The notes beneath the pieces were generated by a model. It was not told the origin of the DNA and did no database searches. It saw only the letters and a list, made by a program, of their open reading frames with translations. Below are positions 1 to 6,246 of a stretch of DNA of 11,832 bases, piece after piece. A program made the position numbers and the translations under genes. Each line of letters begins with the position of its first letter. The first letter of the stretch is position 1. Source of the stretch: JARFUG01 sp050485365 (GTDB taxonomy: Bacteria; Desulfobacterota; Desulfuromonadia; Desulfuromonadales; JACZKF01); assembly GCA_050485365.1 (NCBI GenBank), contig JBJHBH010000096.1, forward strand, positions 1-11,832, in the 5' to 3' direction.

Positions 1-1
1 G

Positions 2-46
2 GAGGAGACGGCCAACGAGGTGCTGGTCAAGCTCCATCTGAAATAG
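2..46 (+). CDS. C-terminal end of an unidentified upstream gene (partial)
   Basis: Reading from base 2 gives 14 in-frame codons ending EVLVKLHLK and a TAG stop at 44-46. The alternating hydrophobic/charged pattern would suit a terminal beta strand, but the piece is too short to assign a family. It lies on the same strand as the response regulator that follows, with 81 bases between, so it could belong to the same transcription unit. The other two + frames give no better candidate. The call that a real gene ends here rests only on the open frame and its position. Confidence 0.4.
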   Translation, partial: EETANEVLVKLHLK

Positions 47-127
47 AGGCACTTGGGGTCAACCATGATTTTCATGCGCTGAACGCTGACAAACGATTCG
101 CATCAACATAGATAAAGGGAGGTACGT

Positions 128-805
128 ATGGGTAATCGCATCCTGGTAGTGGAAGACGAGAAGAAGGTCGCCAGCTTCATCAAACGGGGGTTGGAGGAAG
201 AGGAGTTTCAGGTCGACGTGGCCTACGACGGCGAGGAAGGTCTCCACATGGCCGAGACCAATCCGTACGATCTGGTCCTGATGGACGTGATGCTTCCGAA
301 GATGGACGGGCTCTCGGTCATCAAGGAGATGCGCAAGAAGGAGATCATCACCCCCGTTTTGTGTCTGACCGCCAAGGATGCGGTGGAGGACATCGTCTCC
401 GGGCTCGACTCCGGCAGCGACGACTACCTGACCAAGCCCTTCGCTTTCGCCGAGCTGCTGGCGCGGGTGCGCTCCCTGCTGCGCCGCGGCCAGAAGGACC
501 GCGGGGCCGACATCTACTTCGCCGACCTTCGCCTCGATCCGGTGGCGCACAAGGTCTGGCGCGGCGAGAAGGAGATCGAGCTGACGGCGAAGGAGTATGC
601 GCTGATGGAGTACTTCATGCGCAATCCGAACCAAATCCTGACCCGCACCATGATCGCCGAGCATGTGTGGGACTACACCTTCGACAGCTTCACCAACATC
701 ATCGACGTCTACGTGAACTATCTGCGCAAGAAGGTCGACCGCGATTACGACAAAAAACTCATTCACACGGTACGGGGCGTCGGGTACGTGTTGAAGGAGG
801 AGTGA
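128..805 (+). CDS. OmpR/PhoB-family response regulator
   Basis: A 225-residue two-component response regulator. The receiver domain (about residues 3-115) shows the acidic pair E9/D10, phospho-acceptor D53 in the VLMDVMLP motif, T81 and the K103-P104 pair. The C-terminal winged-helix DNA-binding domain (about 128-225) has the ELTAKEYALMEYFMRNPNQ pattern and ends in the usual HTVRGVGYVL motif. The ATG at 128 is preceded by AGGGAGG at 116-122 with a 5-base spacer, so the start is well supported. Length is normal for the family. The kinase gene begins immediately after the stop, so the two are translationally coupled partners. Sequence style resembles the CusR/CopR heavy-metal group, but the signal cannot be read from the sequence. 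Confidence 0.95.
   Translation: MGNRILVVEDEKKVASFIKRGLEEEEFQVDVAYDGEEGLHMAETNPYDLVLMDVMLPKMDGLSVIKEMRKKEIITPVLCLTAKDAVEDIVSGLDSGSDDYLTKPFAFAELLARVRSLLRRGQKDRGADIYFADLRLDPVAHKVWRGEKEIELTAKEYALMEYFMRNPNQILTRTMIAEHVWDYTFDSFTNIIDVYVNYLRKKVDRDYDKKLIHTVRGVGYVLKEE
794..800 (+). promoter_or_regulatory. Ribosome binding site for the TTG-started kinase
   Basis: AAGGAGG lies inside the last codons of the response regulator, 5 bases before TTG at 806-808. This near-perfect Shine-Dalgarno sequence supports a TTG start placed directly after the upstream TGA (803-805). Confidence 0.75.
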
Positions 806-2221
806 TTGTTCTTCCGCACCGTTCGCTGGCGCCTCACTTTCTGGTCCACTTTCACGCTGGCCGCCATCATGGCGGCCAGCGCGTTCTATTGGTACCATAA
901 CCTCGCGCGCAATCTCCTTTCGCAGATCGACGAAACTCTCTACTTCGTCGCTCGCGAAGCGGCCGCGCAGGTGAACGACGACGGCATCATCGACCGGCGC
1001 GACTGCACCGTCATCGAGGCGCTGGTGCAGCGCCACGGCTGGGAAATCGCCGTGCGGATCTTCGGCGCCGACGGCGAAATCGTCTGCGTCGTCGCTCCCG
1101 CCGAAGGTCGCTGGCTCCTCGAGGATCCGGCGCTTCTTTCCCCCCCTCCTTCAGACGTCTCCTCTCTTCAGTCCCTCCCCGTCGTCGGGGAGCCGCCCCA
1201 TCGCGTTCTGACCTCCACTCTGCCGGGCGGCACCATCCAGGTGGAGAGGGATCTCGGGCCGATGCGCCAGGCGCTGCGCCATCTGCGCCAGCGCTTTTTT
1301 CTCTTCAGCCCCCTCGTCCTGGCGGCGCTGTGTTTCGGCGGCTGGATTCTTGCGGGCCATGCCCTCGCCCCGTTGTCACGCATGGCCCGCGCCGCCCGCG
1401 CCGTCGATGCCGACAATCTCTCGGTGCGTCTGCCGGTGGAGCATCCCGGCGACGAAATCGCGCGGTTGGTCGAGAGCATCAACGCGATGCTCGCCCGCCT
1501 TGAGCGCTCCTTTCGCCGGGTCAAGCAGTTCGCCGGAGACGCCTCCCACGAGCTGCGCACCCCGCTGGCCATCTTGAGGGGCGAGACCGAGGTGACGCTG
1601 CGCTGGGCGCGCGAAGCCGACGATTATCGCCGCACCCTGGAGTCGAATCTGGAGGAGATCGACCGCATGGGGCGCATCATCGACGATCTGCTCACTCTGG
1701 CGCGAAGCGACGCCGGCGAGCTCGCCATGGAGGTCAAGGAGATCAGCCTCAGCGACCTGCTCCAGGAGCTCTACATGGCCGGCAACACCCTGGGCGAGGC
1801 CAAGCAGATCCAGGTCTTCCTGCACCTCGACGTCGGGGGGGAGATCCGCATCCAGGGGGACGAACTGCGCTTGCGGCAGATGTTTCTCAACCTGATCTCC
1901 AACGCCATCAAGTACACCTCGGAGGGGGGGCAGGTCGACATCACGTTGCGGCTGGAGCCGCAGGAGGCGGTGGTGAGCGTGGCGGACACCGGCATCGGCA
2001 TCCCCCCAAAGCATCTGCCGCATCTGTTCGAGCGCTTCTACCGCATCGACAAGGCGCGAAACCGCGCCGACGGCGGCACCGGCCTGGGGCTCGCCATCAC
2101 CAAGAGCATCGTCGAGGCGCACCAGGGGAGCATCCGCGTCGAGTCGGTCCCGGAGAAGGGGAGCACCTTCACGGTGCATCTGCCTCTGGCGGGTCCTCAG
2201 CGGCAGGGCGACCCCGGCTGA
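806..2221 (+). CDS. Membrane sensor histidine kinase (HAMP, HisKA, HATPase)
   Basis: A 471-residue histidine kinase, partner of the preceding OmpR-type regulator. A first membrane segment is at about residues 10-30. A periplasmic sensor region follows (about 31-163), then a second membrane segment (about 164-186) and a HAMP linker (about 186-238). The H-box FAGDASHELRTPLAIL carries phospho-accepting H248. The ATPase domain has the N-box NLISNAIKY (N366), G1 motif DTGIGIP (394-400), the F-box LFERFYR and G2 motif GTGLGLAI (424-431). All catalytic motifs are intact. The start is TTG, chosen for its adjacent AAGGAGG. Architecture and motif style match the CusS/heavy-metal sensor kinase group, but the periplasmic domain has no metal-binding cluster I can recognise, so the ligand is open. 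Only 6 bases separate it from the next gene. Confidence 0.94.
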   Translation: MFFRTVRWRLTFWSTFTLAAIMAASAFYWYHNLARNLLSQIDETLYFVAREAAAQVNDDGIIDRRDCTVIEALVQRHGWEIAVRIFGADGEIVCVVAPAEGRWLLEDPALLSPPPSDVSSLQSLPVVGEPPHRVLTSTLPGGTIQVERDLGPMRQALRHLRQRFFLFSPLVLAALCFGGWILAGHALAPLSRMARAARAVDADNLSVRLPVEHPGDEIARLVESINAMLARLERSFRRVKQFAGDASHELRTPLAILRGETEVTLRWAREADDYRRTLESNLEEIDRMGRIIDDLLTLARSDAGELAMEVKEISLSDLLQELYMAGNTLGEAKQIQVFLHLDVGGEIRIQGDELRLRQMFLNLISNAIKYTSEGGQVDITLRLEPQEAVVSVADTGIGIPPKHLPHLFERFYRIDKARNRADGGTGLGLAITKSIVEAHQGSIRVESVPEKGSTFTVHLPLAGPQRQGDPG

Positions 2222-2227
2222 GCCGCG

Positions 2228-3235
2228 ATGCGCTCGGTCTTCTATCCCCATCTCGTCAACGGCCCCTTCGGCGACCCGGCCCTCTATGTGCGGGTGGCCC
2301 ACCGGGGGGAGGCGCTCCTGTTCGACTGCGGCGACCTCCACCCGCTGAGCTCGCGGGAGTTGCTGAAGATCCGCGCGGTCTTCGTCTCCCACGCCCACAT
2401 CGATCATCTGGTCGGCTTCGATGCGCTGCTGCGCCTTTTTCTGTGCCGCGACCGTCCGCTGACGCTGGTCGGTCCCCCCGGCTTCATCGAGCGCATCGCG
2501 CATCGCCTCGGCGGCTACACCTGGAATCTGGTGGAGGGCTATCCGCTGGAGCTCATCGTGCGGGAGTGGGGAGAGGGGAGGGGGCGCGAAGCGCGTTTTC
2601 GGGCGTGCGACGCCTTCGAGCGCTCGTCCGATGCGACCTTCGACGCCCCCGGGGGGCTTGTGTACGAGACGCCCGACTACCGGGTGCGCGCCGTCCCTCT
2701 CGACCACGGAGGGATCGTCTCGCTGGCCTATCGCCTCGAAGAGACGCTGCACGTCGCCATCCACCGCGAGGAACTGGAGGCGCGCGGATACCGGCCCGGC
2801 GCCTGGCTCACCGGCTTCAAGGCGGCGGTGCGGCGCGGGGCGCCCGCCGAGACGCCGGTGCGCGTCCCTCTGGCGGACGGGGAGAGGATGCACCCTTTGG
2901 GGGATCTGCTCGAAACCATTGCCCACACCGAGGAAGGGATGACCCTCGCCTACGTCACCGACGCCTCGCCGAGCCCGGAGAACCGGAGCAGAATCGTCGA
3001 GCTCGCCGCCGGGGCGCATCTGCTCGCCATCGAGGCGACCTTCGCCGAGGCCGACCTGCACAGGGCGCGAAGCCGCAACCACCTGACCGCCCGGCTCGCC
3101 GGCACCCTGGCGAGGGAGGCGGGCGCCGGGCGCCTCCTCGTCTTTCACCACAGTCCGCGCTACCAGGACGAGCCGCAGCGCCTTGCGCGCGAAGCCGTCG
3201 CCGCCTTCACCGAAGGGCGGGAGCCAACTGCATAA
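2228..3235 (+). CDS. RNase Z-like metallo-beta-lactamase-fold hydrolase
   Basis: A 335-residue member of the metallo-beta-lactamase fold, closest by motif to the RNase Z (tRNA 3'-processing) group. Visible metal and catalytic elements are the HxHxDH motif SHAHIDH (H55, H57, D59, H60), LDH at 158-160, the D in YVTDAS (D245), NHLTAR around H285 and the terminal FHHSPRY (H307/H308). The last two are typical of RNase Z (HLTA and H-[FS]-SPRY). The protein is cytoplasmic, with no signal peptide. It begins at ATG 2228, 6 bases after the kinase stop, so it is probably cotranscribed with the two-component system. Its spacer carries only a weak ribosome site, which suggests translational coupling. It is somewhat longer than a typical bacterial RNase Z (about 300 residues). 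It may be a true tRNase Z or a relative acting on another phosphoester. Confidence 0.8.
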   Translation: MRSVFYPHLVNGPFGDPALYVRVAHRGEALLFDCGDLHPLSSRELLKIRAVFVSHAHIDHLVGFDALLRLFLCRDRPLTLVGPPGFIERIAHRLGGYTWNLVEGYPLELIVREWGEGRGREARFRACDAFERSSDATFDAPGGLVYETPDYRVRAVPLDHGGIVSLAYRLEETLHVAIHREELEARGYRPGAWLTGFKAAVRRGAPAETPVRVPLADGERMHPLGDLLETIAHTEEGMTLAYVTDASPSPENRSRIVELAAGAHLLAIEATFAEADLHRARSRNHLTARLAGTLAREAGAGRLLVFHHSPRYQDEPQRLAREAVAAFTEGREPTA

Positions 3236-3277
3236 ACGCACAGTGAAAATCCGCTGCTGCTGTGATATGTTGCGAAA

Positions 3278-4654
3278 ATGCGTCTAGCACTCAAGTATCA
3301 AATCATCCTCGCCCCGGCGGCGGTCCTGCTGCTGATGGCCTTTTTGCTCCTCTTTCTCCAGTACACGTACTGGGATCTGTCGAACAAAAGGCAGGAGGCC
3401 AAGCGCCTCGGGACGGTCTTCATCGCGCTGGCCGAGGCCGACCTGGCGACTCAGCGCATGTACGGTCTTTCGTTGCGCCTCGCCGACGAGCGCCTCGTCG
3501 ACGTGGCGCGCTTCCAGGAGATGGCCGAGCTCTACCTCCACCTGGAAGGGGCCACCGAGCGGATTCTGACCCGCATGTCCCTGTCGGAGAGCACCCGCGC
3601 CCTGGTGCGCCAGGCGGTGCGGGATCTCGACCCCGAGTTCGGCTTCGACCCCCAGCGCTTCCTCGCGGCGATCTCGTTGCTGAGGCCGCAGCTCGCGGCC
3701 ATCTCGGGGACGGTTCAGAAACAGCGCGAGAACCTGCGCGACGTGCACAAGGACGACATCGACGAGTTGGTGGCCCGAACGGCTTCGGTCTCCATCGTCG
3801 TTCTCGGCGCGGCCATCGGGCTCGGCGTCGTTTTGGCCCTCGCCTTCGCCCGCAACATCCTGCGGCGCATCCAGGTCCTCTCCGACGCCGCCGGACGCAT
3901 CGCCCGCGGAGAGCTCACCCCCCCGGCGGCCCCCGAAAAGGTGCGCGACGAGCTCGACGATCTCGCCCTGTCCATCAACGGCATGACCGATCGGCTCATC
4001 CGCGTGGTGAGCACCGAGAAGCTGCTGGAGGGGGCCGAGGAGGAGCGGCGCCGCATCGCCATGGACATCCACGATCAGACCCTGTCGGATCTCTCCTCGG
4101 TGCTGCGCGGAATCCAGGAGCTCAAGCGGGGGGCGTGCAGCGAGCCGGCCGTCAAGCTCGAAGCCGATCTGCAGAAGGCGATCGCCAACCTGCGCGAGGT
4201 GATGGACAATCTGCACCCGCCGACCCTCGACATCCTCGGCCTGGGCGCCGCCCTCGAATCGCACCTGGAGCACCACATGGCGACCGGGGGGCTCCCCGAA
4301 TACCACTTTTACGCCTCGCCCGACGCCGAACGCGCCATCTCTTCGCGGGTGGTGCGCCTGACCATCTACCGGATCGCCGTGGAGGCGATCCACAACGTCG
4401 TCAAGCACTCGGGCGCGAGCCGCTACGAGGTGAACCTCGACAAGCGTGCCGATGCGGTCGTCCTCTCCGTGGAGGACAACGGCAGCGGCTTCGATCTCGA
4501 TGCGGTCTCGAAGGGTGGCGGGCGCGGCCTGAACAATATCCGCGAACGCGCCCGGGCTATCGGGGCCACTGTCAGGTGGGGGACGTCGCGCTTCACCAGC
4601 GGGACGCGATTTGAACTTTCGCTGCCGGTCGCCGACCGGCGCCAGGAGGGATGA
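3278..4654 (+). CDS. NarL/DegS-type sensor histidine kinase (HAMP, HisKA_3)
   Basis: A 458-residue membrane kinase. A first membrane helix (about residues 9-28) is followed by a largely helical extracytoplasmic region (about 30-168), a second membrane helix (about 170-191) and a HAMP linker. The dimerisation/phospho-acceptor region is of the HisKA_3 type: EEERRRIAMDIHDQTLSDL, with H265 as likely phosphorylation site. The small ATPase domain shows N373 in EAIHNVVKHS, VEDNGSGFD (G1, D400) and GRGLNNIRERA (415 onward). This class pairs with NarL/LuxR-type regulators, which fits the next gene. The ATG at 3278 has no strong Shine-Dalgarno sequence (only GCGAAA upstream), so expression may be low. 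The gap from the previous gene is 42 bases with no clear promoter. The signal sensed is unknown. Confidence 0.92.
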   Translation: MRLALKYQIILAPAAVLLLMAFLLLFLQYTYWDLSNKRQEAKRLGTVFIALAEADLATQRMYGLSLRLADERLVDVARFQEMAELYLHLEGATERILTRMSLSESTRALVRQAVRDLDPEFGFDPQRFLAAISLLRPQLAAISGTVQKQRENLRDVHKDDIDELVARTASVSIVVLGAAIGLGVVLALAFARNILRRIQVLSDAAGRIARGELTPPAAPEKVRDELDDLALSINGMTDRLIRVVSTEKLLEGAEEERRRIAMDIHDQTLSDLSSVLRGIQELKRGACSEPAVKLEADLQKAIANLREVMDNLHPPTLDILGLGAALESHLEHHMATGGLPEYHFYASPDAERAISSRVVRLTIYRIAVEAIHNVVKHSGASRYEVNLDKRADAVVLSVEDNGSGFDLDAVSKGGGRGLNNIRERARAIGATVRWGTSRFTSGTRFELSLPVADRRQEG

Positions 4655-4661
4655 GCCGCCC

Positions 4662-5411
4662 ATGAAGGAAGAACTCAACATCCTCGTCGCCGAAGACAAT
4701 CCGAAGGACTACGAATTTCTCGATCGCCTCTTCAGGGAGTGGGAGCAGCCGTGCCGGGTGCAGCGCGCCCACAGCGGGCAACTCGCACTGGAGCTGGCGC
4801 TGGCGCAGCCCCGCCCCCTGGTGGTCAGCGACATCCAGATGCCCGAGCTCAACGGCATCGACTTCGCCCGCGCCCTGTGGGAGAAGCGCCCCGAGGCCCG
4901 CATCGTCTTCTGGAGTCAGTACAAGGACGAGATGTATGTGCGCGCCCTGGCGCGCATCGTCCCCCCCGAGACGGTCTACGGGTACGTTCTGAAATCGAAC
5001 TCCCGCGACCGCATCTCCTCGGCCCTCTCGACCGTTCTGCTCGACGAGCAGTGTTGGATCGACCCCGAGGTGCGAAAGGTTCAGGGGCGCGCAGGGCACA
5101 GCCAGACCGCCCTGTCCGACATCGAGTTCGAGGCGCTTCTCGACATCTCCCTCGGCCTCACCGACAACCTCATCGCCCAGCGCCGCTATCTTTCGCGCCG
5201 CGGCGTGCAGAGCCGCCTCAACTCGCTGTACACCAAGCTCGGCCTCGATCAGGAGCAGTTTCACAGCGACAAGGTCGGTGACGCCTTCAACCTGCGCAAC
5301 CGCGCCGTCGCCGTCGCCCTGCGCCGCGGGCTCATCAACGCCTTCGAGATGGAGCAGGAGGAGGAGGAGTTCCAGAGCTGGCTCAGCCGCTACAAGGGAG
5401 GGCGGCGCTGA
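4662..5411 (+). CDS. Response regulator with receiver and divergent NarL/LuxR-type HTH domain
   Basis: A 249-residue regulator and the evident partner of the preceding HisKA_3 kinase. The receiver domain (about 5-125) has E11/D12, phospho-acceptor D57 in VVSDIQMPELNG, S85 in place of the usual T/S, and K111. From about 150, LSDIEFEALLDISLGLTDN, then LSRRGVQSRLNSLYTKLG, aligns with the LuxR/NarL helix-turn-helix. It departs from consensus: IEFE replaces REVE, and the region before the recognition helix is stretched. About 55 residues follow the HTH, ending in a Glu-rich stretch, which is longer than usual. The ATG at 4662 is preferred over an in-frame TTG at 4611 because AGGAGGG lies at 4644-4650 and the receiver fold begins just after it. 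The 7-base gap from the kinase indicates an operon. Confidence 0.88.
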   Translation: MKEELNILVAEDNPKDYEFLDRLFREWEQPCRVQRAHSGQLALELALAQPRPLVVSDIQMPELNGIDFARALWEKRPEARIVFWSQYKDEMYVRALARIVPPETVYGYVLKSNSRDRISSALSTVLLDEQCWIDPEVRKVQGRAGHSQTALSDIEFEALLDISLGLTDNLIAQRRYLSRRGVQSRLNSLYTKLGLDQEQFHSDKVGDAFNLRNRAVAVALRRGLINAFEMEQEEEEFQSWLSRYKGGRR

Positions 5412-5465
5412 GCCGGAGGAGCTGCGGCGCCCCGTGAAAACCCGACGCACAAAGGAGCCGAAACG

Positions 5466-5720
5466 ATGAAAGTTCGCAAGAAGATTCTCGATTTCGAATA
5501 CGCGGAGGTCCTCGACGTGAAGACCCGCGAGCTGATCCGCGTCGGCTGCGCCGTCGCCGTGGGGTGCCCCGACTGACTGACCAAGCACTTCGCGGTCGCG
5601 AAGCAGGCCGGTGCCACCGAAGAGGAGCTCAAAGAGGCGATGGCGTACGGGATCATCGCGCCGTCGGGACGGGCGAAGAATTTCGTCCTGCGCATGCGCG
5701 AGGAACTCGGAATCGACTGA
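5466..5720 (+). CDS. AhpD-like (carboxymuconolactone decarboxylase family) selenoprotein, Sec at codon 37
   Basis: An 84-residue protein read through one in-frame TGA (5574-5576). Codons 1-36 give the first part of an AhpD/CMD core (DVKTRELIRVG, then AVGCPD). Reading resumes after the TGA with LTKHFAVAKQAGATEEELKE, the canonical continuation. The TGA falls exactly on the second Cys of the family's C-x2-C-x3-H redox motif, giving C34-P-D-U37-x3-H41. ATG 5466 has AAAGGAG at 5451-5457 with an 8-base spacer. The final stop is TGA 5718-5720. A SECIS-like hairpin follows codon 37 directly. The expected role is thiol or peroxide redox chemistry in the cytoplasm with selenocysteine at the active site. 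The gene lies 54 bases after the response regulator and before a strong terminator, so it is probably the last gene of that operon. The alternative is a nonsense-mutated pseudogene or a sequencing error, which the exact motif placement and SECIS argue against. Confidence 0.85.
5574..5611 (+). promoter_or_regulatory. SECIS element directing UGA decoding as selenocysteine
   Basis: After the UGA (5574-5576) come 11 bases, then a perfect 6-bp stem CTTCGC (5588-5593)/GCGAAG (5598-5603) closing a GGTC tetraloop (5594-5597). A lower helix pairs 5577-5582 (CTGACC) with 5606-5611 (GGCCGG) at five of six positions, one of them a G-U wobble. Bacterial SECIS elements lie immediately 3' of the UGA inside the coding region. 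The E. coli fdhF element, as I recall it, also has an 11-base spacer and a GGUC loop recognised by SelB. The fold was derived by hand. Confidence 0.78.
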
Positions 5721-5750
5721 GGGGGACTCGACGCAGAAACACGCCAATAA

Positions 5751-5786
5751 AAAAGGCTCCGCAGCGAAGCGCTGCGGAGCCTTTTT
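5751..5786. terminator. Strong rho-independent terminator, probably bidirectional
   Basis: A perfect stem GGCTCCGCAGCG (5755-5766)/CGCTGCGGAGCC (5770-5781) with an AAG loop, flanked by an A run (5749-5754) and a T run (5782-5786). It therefore reads as an intrinsic terminator on both strands. It lies between the convergent selenoprotein gene (+) and cold-shock gene (-), 30 bases after one stop and 22 bases after the other, and would end both transcripts. Confidence 0.93.
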
Positions 5787-5807
5787 ACATCGAACGTAGC
5801 AGGTATC

Positions 5808-6008
5808 TTAGATACGACGCACGTTGCTCGACTGGGGACCCTTCTGGCCCTGAGTCACTTCGAACTCGACCCGGTCACCTTCGGCGAGGGACTTGAAGCC
5901 GTTGCCTTCGATGGCCGAGAAGTGGACGAAAACGTCGGGGCCGTTGTCCTGCTGGATGAAGCCGAAACCTTTGGCGTCGTTGAACCATTTAACCGTGCCT
6001 TGTGCCAT
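5808..6008 (-). CDS. Cold-shock domain protein (CspA family)
   Basis: A 66-residue single-domain OB-fold nucleic-acid chaperone, full length for the family. It begins MAQGTVKWFNDAKGFGFI, which contains RNP1 (KGFGFI, 13-18), and has RNP2 (VFVHF, 26-30). These carry the aromatic residues that stack on single-stranded RNA/DNA. It ends SSNVRRI. The frame stays open for 18 more codons upstream, but the ATG at 6008-6006 is chosen because AAGGAGAAG (6021-6013) precedes it and the family starts here. The product would bind mRNA and prevent secondary structure, in cold or in general growth. A long structured leader with its own promoter lies upstream, as is usual for cspA-type genes. The gene shares its terminator with the convergent selenoprotein gene. 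Confidence 0.97.
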   Translation of the reverse strand: MAQGTVKWFNDAKGFGFIQQDNGPDVFVHFSAIEGNGFKSLAEGDRVEFEVTQGQKGPQSSNVRRI

Positions 6009-6023
6009 GAATCTTCTCCTTGC

Positions 6024-6046
6024 GATCCCCTTGGGGATCTTTTTTT
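6024..6046. repeat. Hairpin abutting the cold-shock ribosome binding site
   Basis: The inverted repeat GATCCCC (6024-6030)/GGGGATC (6033-6039) is followed on the + strand by a run of seven T (6040-6046). In the cold-shock mRNA (- strand) this reads as A7 followed by a 6-7 bp hairpin that ends 2 bases before the AAGGAGAAG ribosome site (6021-6013). It may affect ribosome access. On the + strand it has the form of an intrinsic terminator, although no + gene ends here. Confidence 0.5.
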
Positions 6047-6074
6047 CCGTGTGCAGGTCCAACAGACACCAACG

Positions 6075-6105
6075 AAAAAGCGCACAACCTTGATGTCGTG
6101 CGCTT
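6075..6105 (-). terminator. Terminator-like hairpin inside the cold-shock leader
   Basis: On the - strand AAGCGCACGAC (6105-6095) pairs with GTTGTGCGCTT (6088-6078): 11 bp with one G-U, a 6-base loop, then a T run extending to 6075. This is the shape of an intrinsic terminator. It sits about 60 bases downstream of the predicted cold-shock promoter and 66 bases upstream of the start codon. It could be a leader attenuator, or it could stop readthrough arriving from glcF. Confidence 0.55.
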
Positions 6106-6171
6106 CGCTTTTACCGATTGACCACCAATCTGCCTGGTAACCTGTGCTGCACAAACGAACAATTGAGTTTT

Positions 6172-6200
6172 CTTATATCACAACCCCCACTCGTGCGCAA
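6172..6200 (-). promoter_or_regulatory. Predicted sigma-70 promoter of the cold-shock gene (extended -10)
   Basis: On the - strand TTGCGC (6200-6195) is followed after exactly 17 bases by TATAAG (6177-6172), which is preceded by TGA to give an extended -10 (TGnTATAAG). The -35 is weak (3 of 6), and the extended -10 compensates. Transcription would begin near 6165, giving a leader of about 155 nt. That length is typical of cspA-type mRNAs. Confidence 0.5.
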
Positions 6201-6246
6201 GGGCTCCCTGAATTATTTCTGAAAATTGTATCTGTTCTACTTGCGT

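Noticed and set aside
86..114. CTGACA-17-TAGATA as promoter for the first response regulator
   Set aside because: Transcription would begin near 121, inside the ribosome binding site at 116-122, and the -10 matches at only three positions. A promoter further upstream or readthrough is more likely.
1376..3241. Very long - strand ORF antisense to the first kinase and the RNase Z-like gene
   Set aside because: A shadow of GC-rich coding sequence. The + strand genes have complete domain motifs and the antisense product has none. The same applies to the antisense ORFs at 3284-4699 and 4593-5747.
4611..4661. TTG start adding 17 residues to the second response regulator
   Set aside because: The extension overlaps the kinase end and has no ribosome site, while ATG 4662 follows AGGAGGG and fits the receiver-domain start.
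5466..5720. Pseudogene inactivated by a nonsense TGA
   Set aside because: The TGA is at the exact redox position, both halves keep the family pattern and reading frame, the ribosome site is good, and a SECIS-like hairpin follows at the right distance. A chance mutation would not explain these together.
6009..6062. 18-residue N-terminal extension of the cold-shock protein
   Set aside because: It would run through the hairpin and the ribosome site itself. Family members start at the MAQGTVKWF-type ATG.
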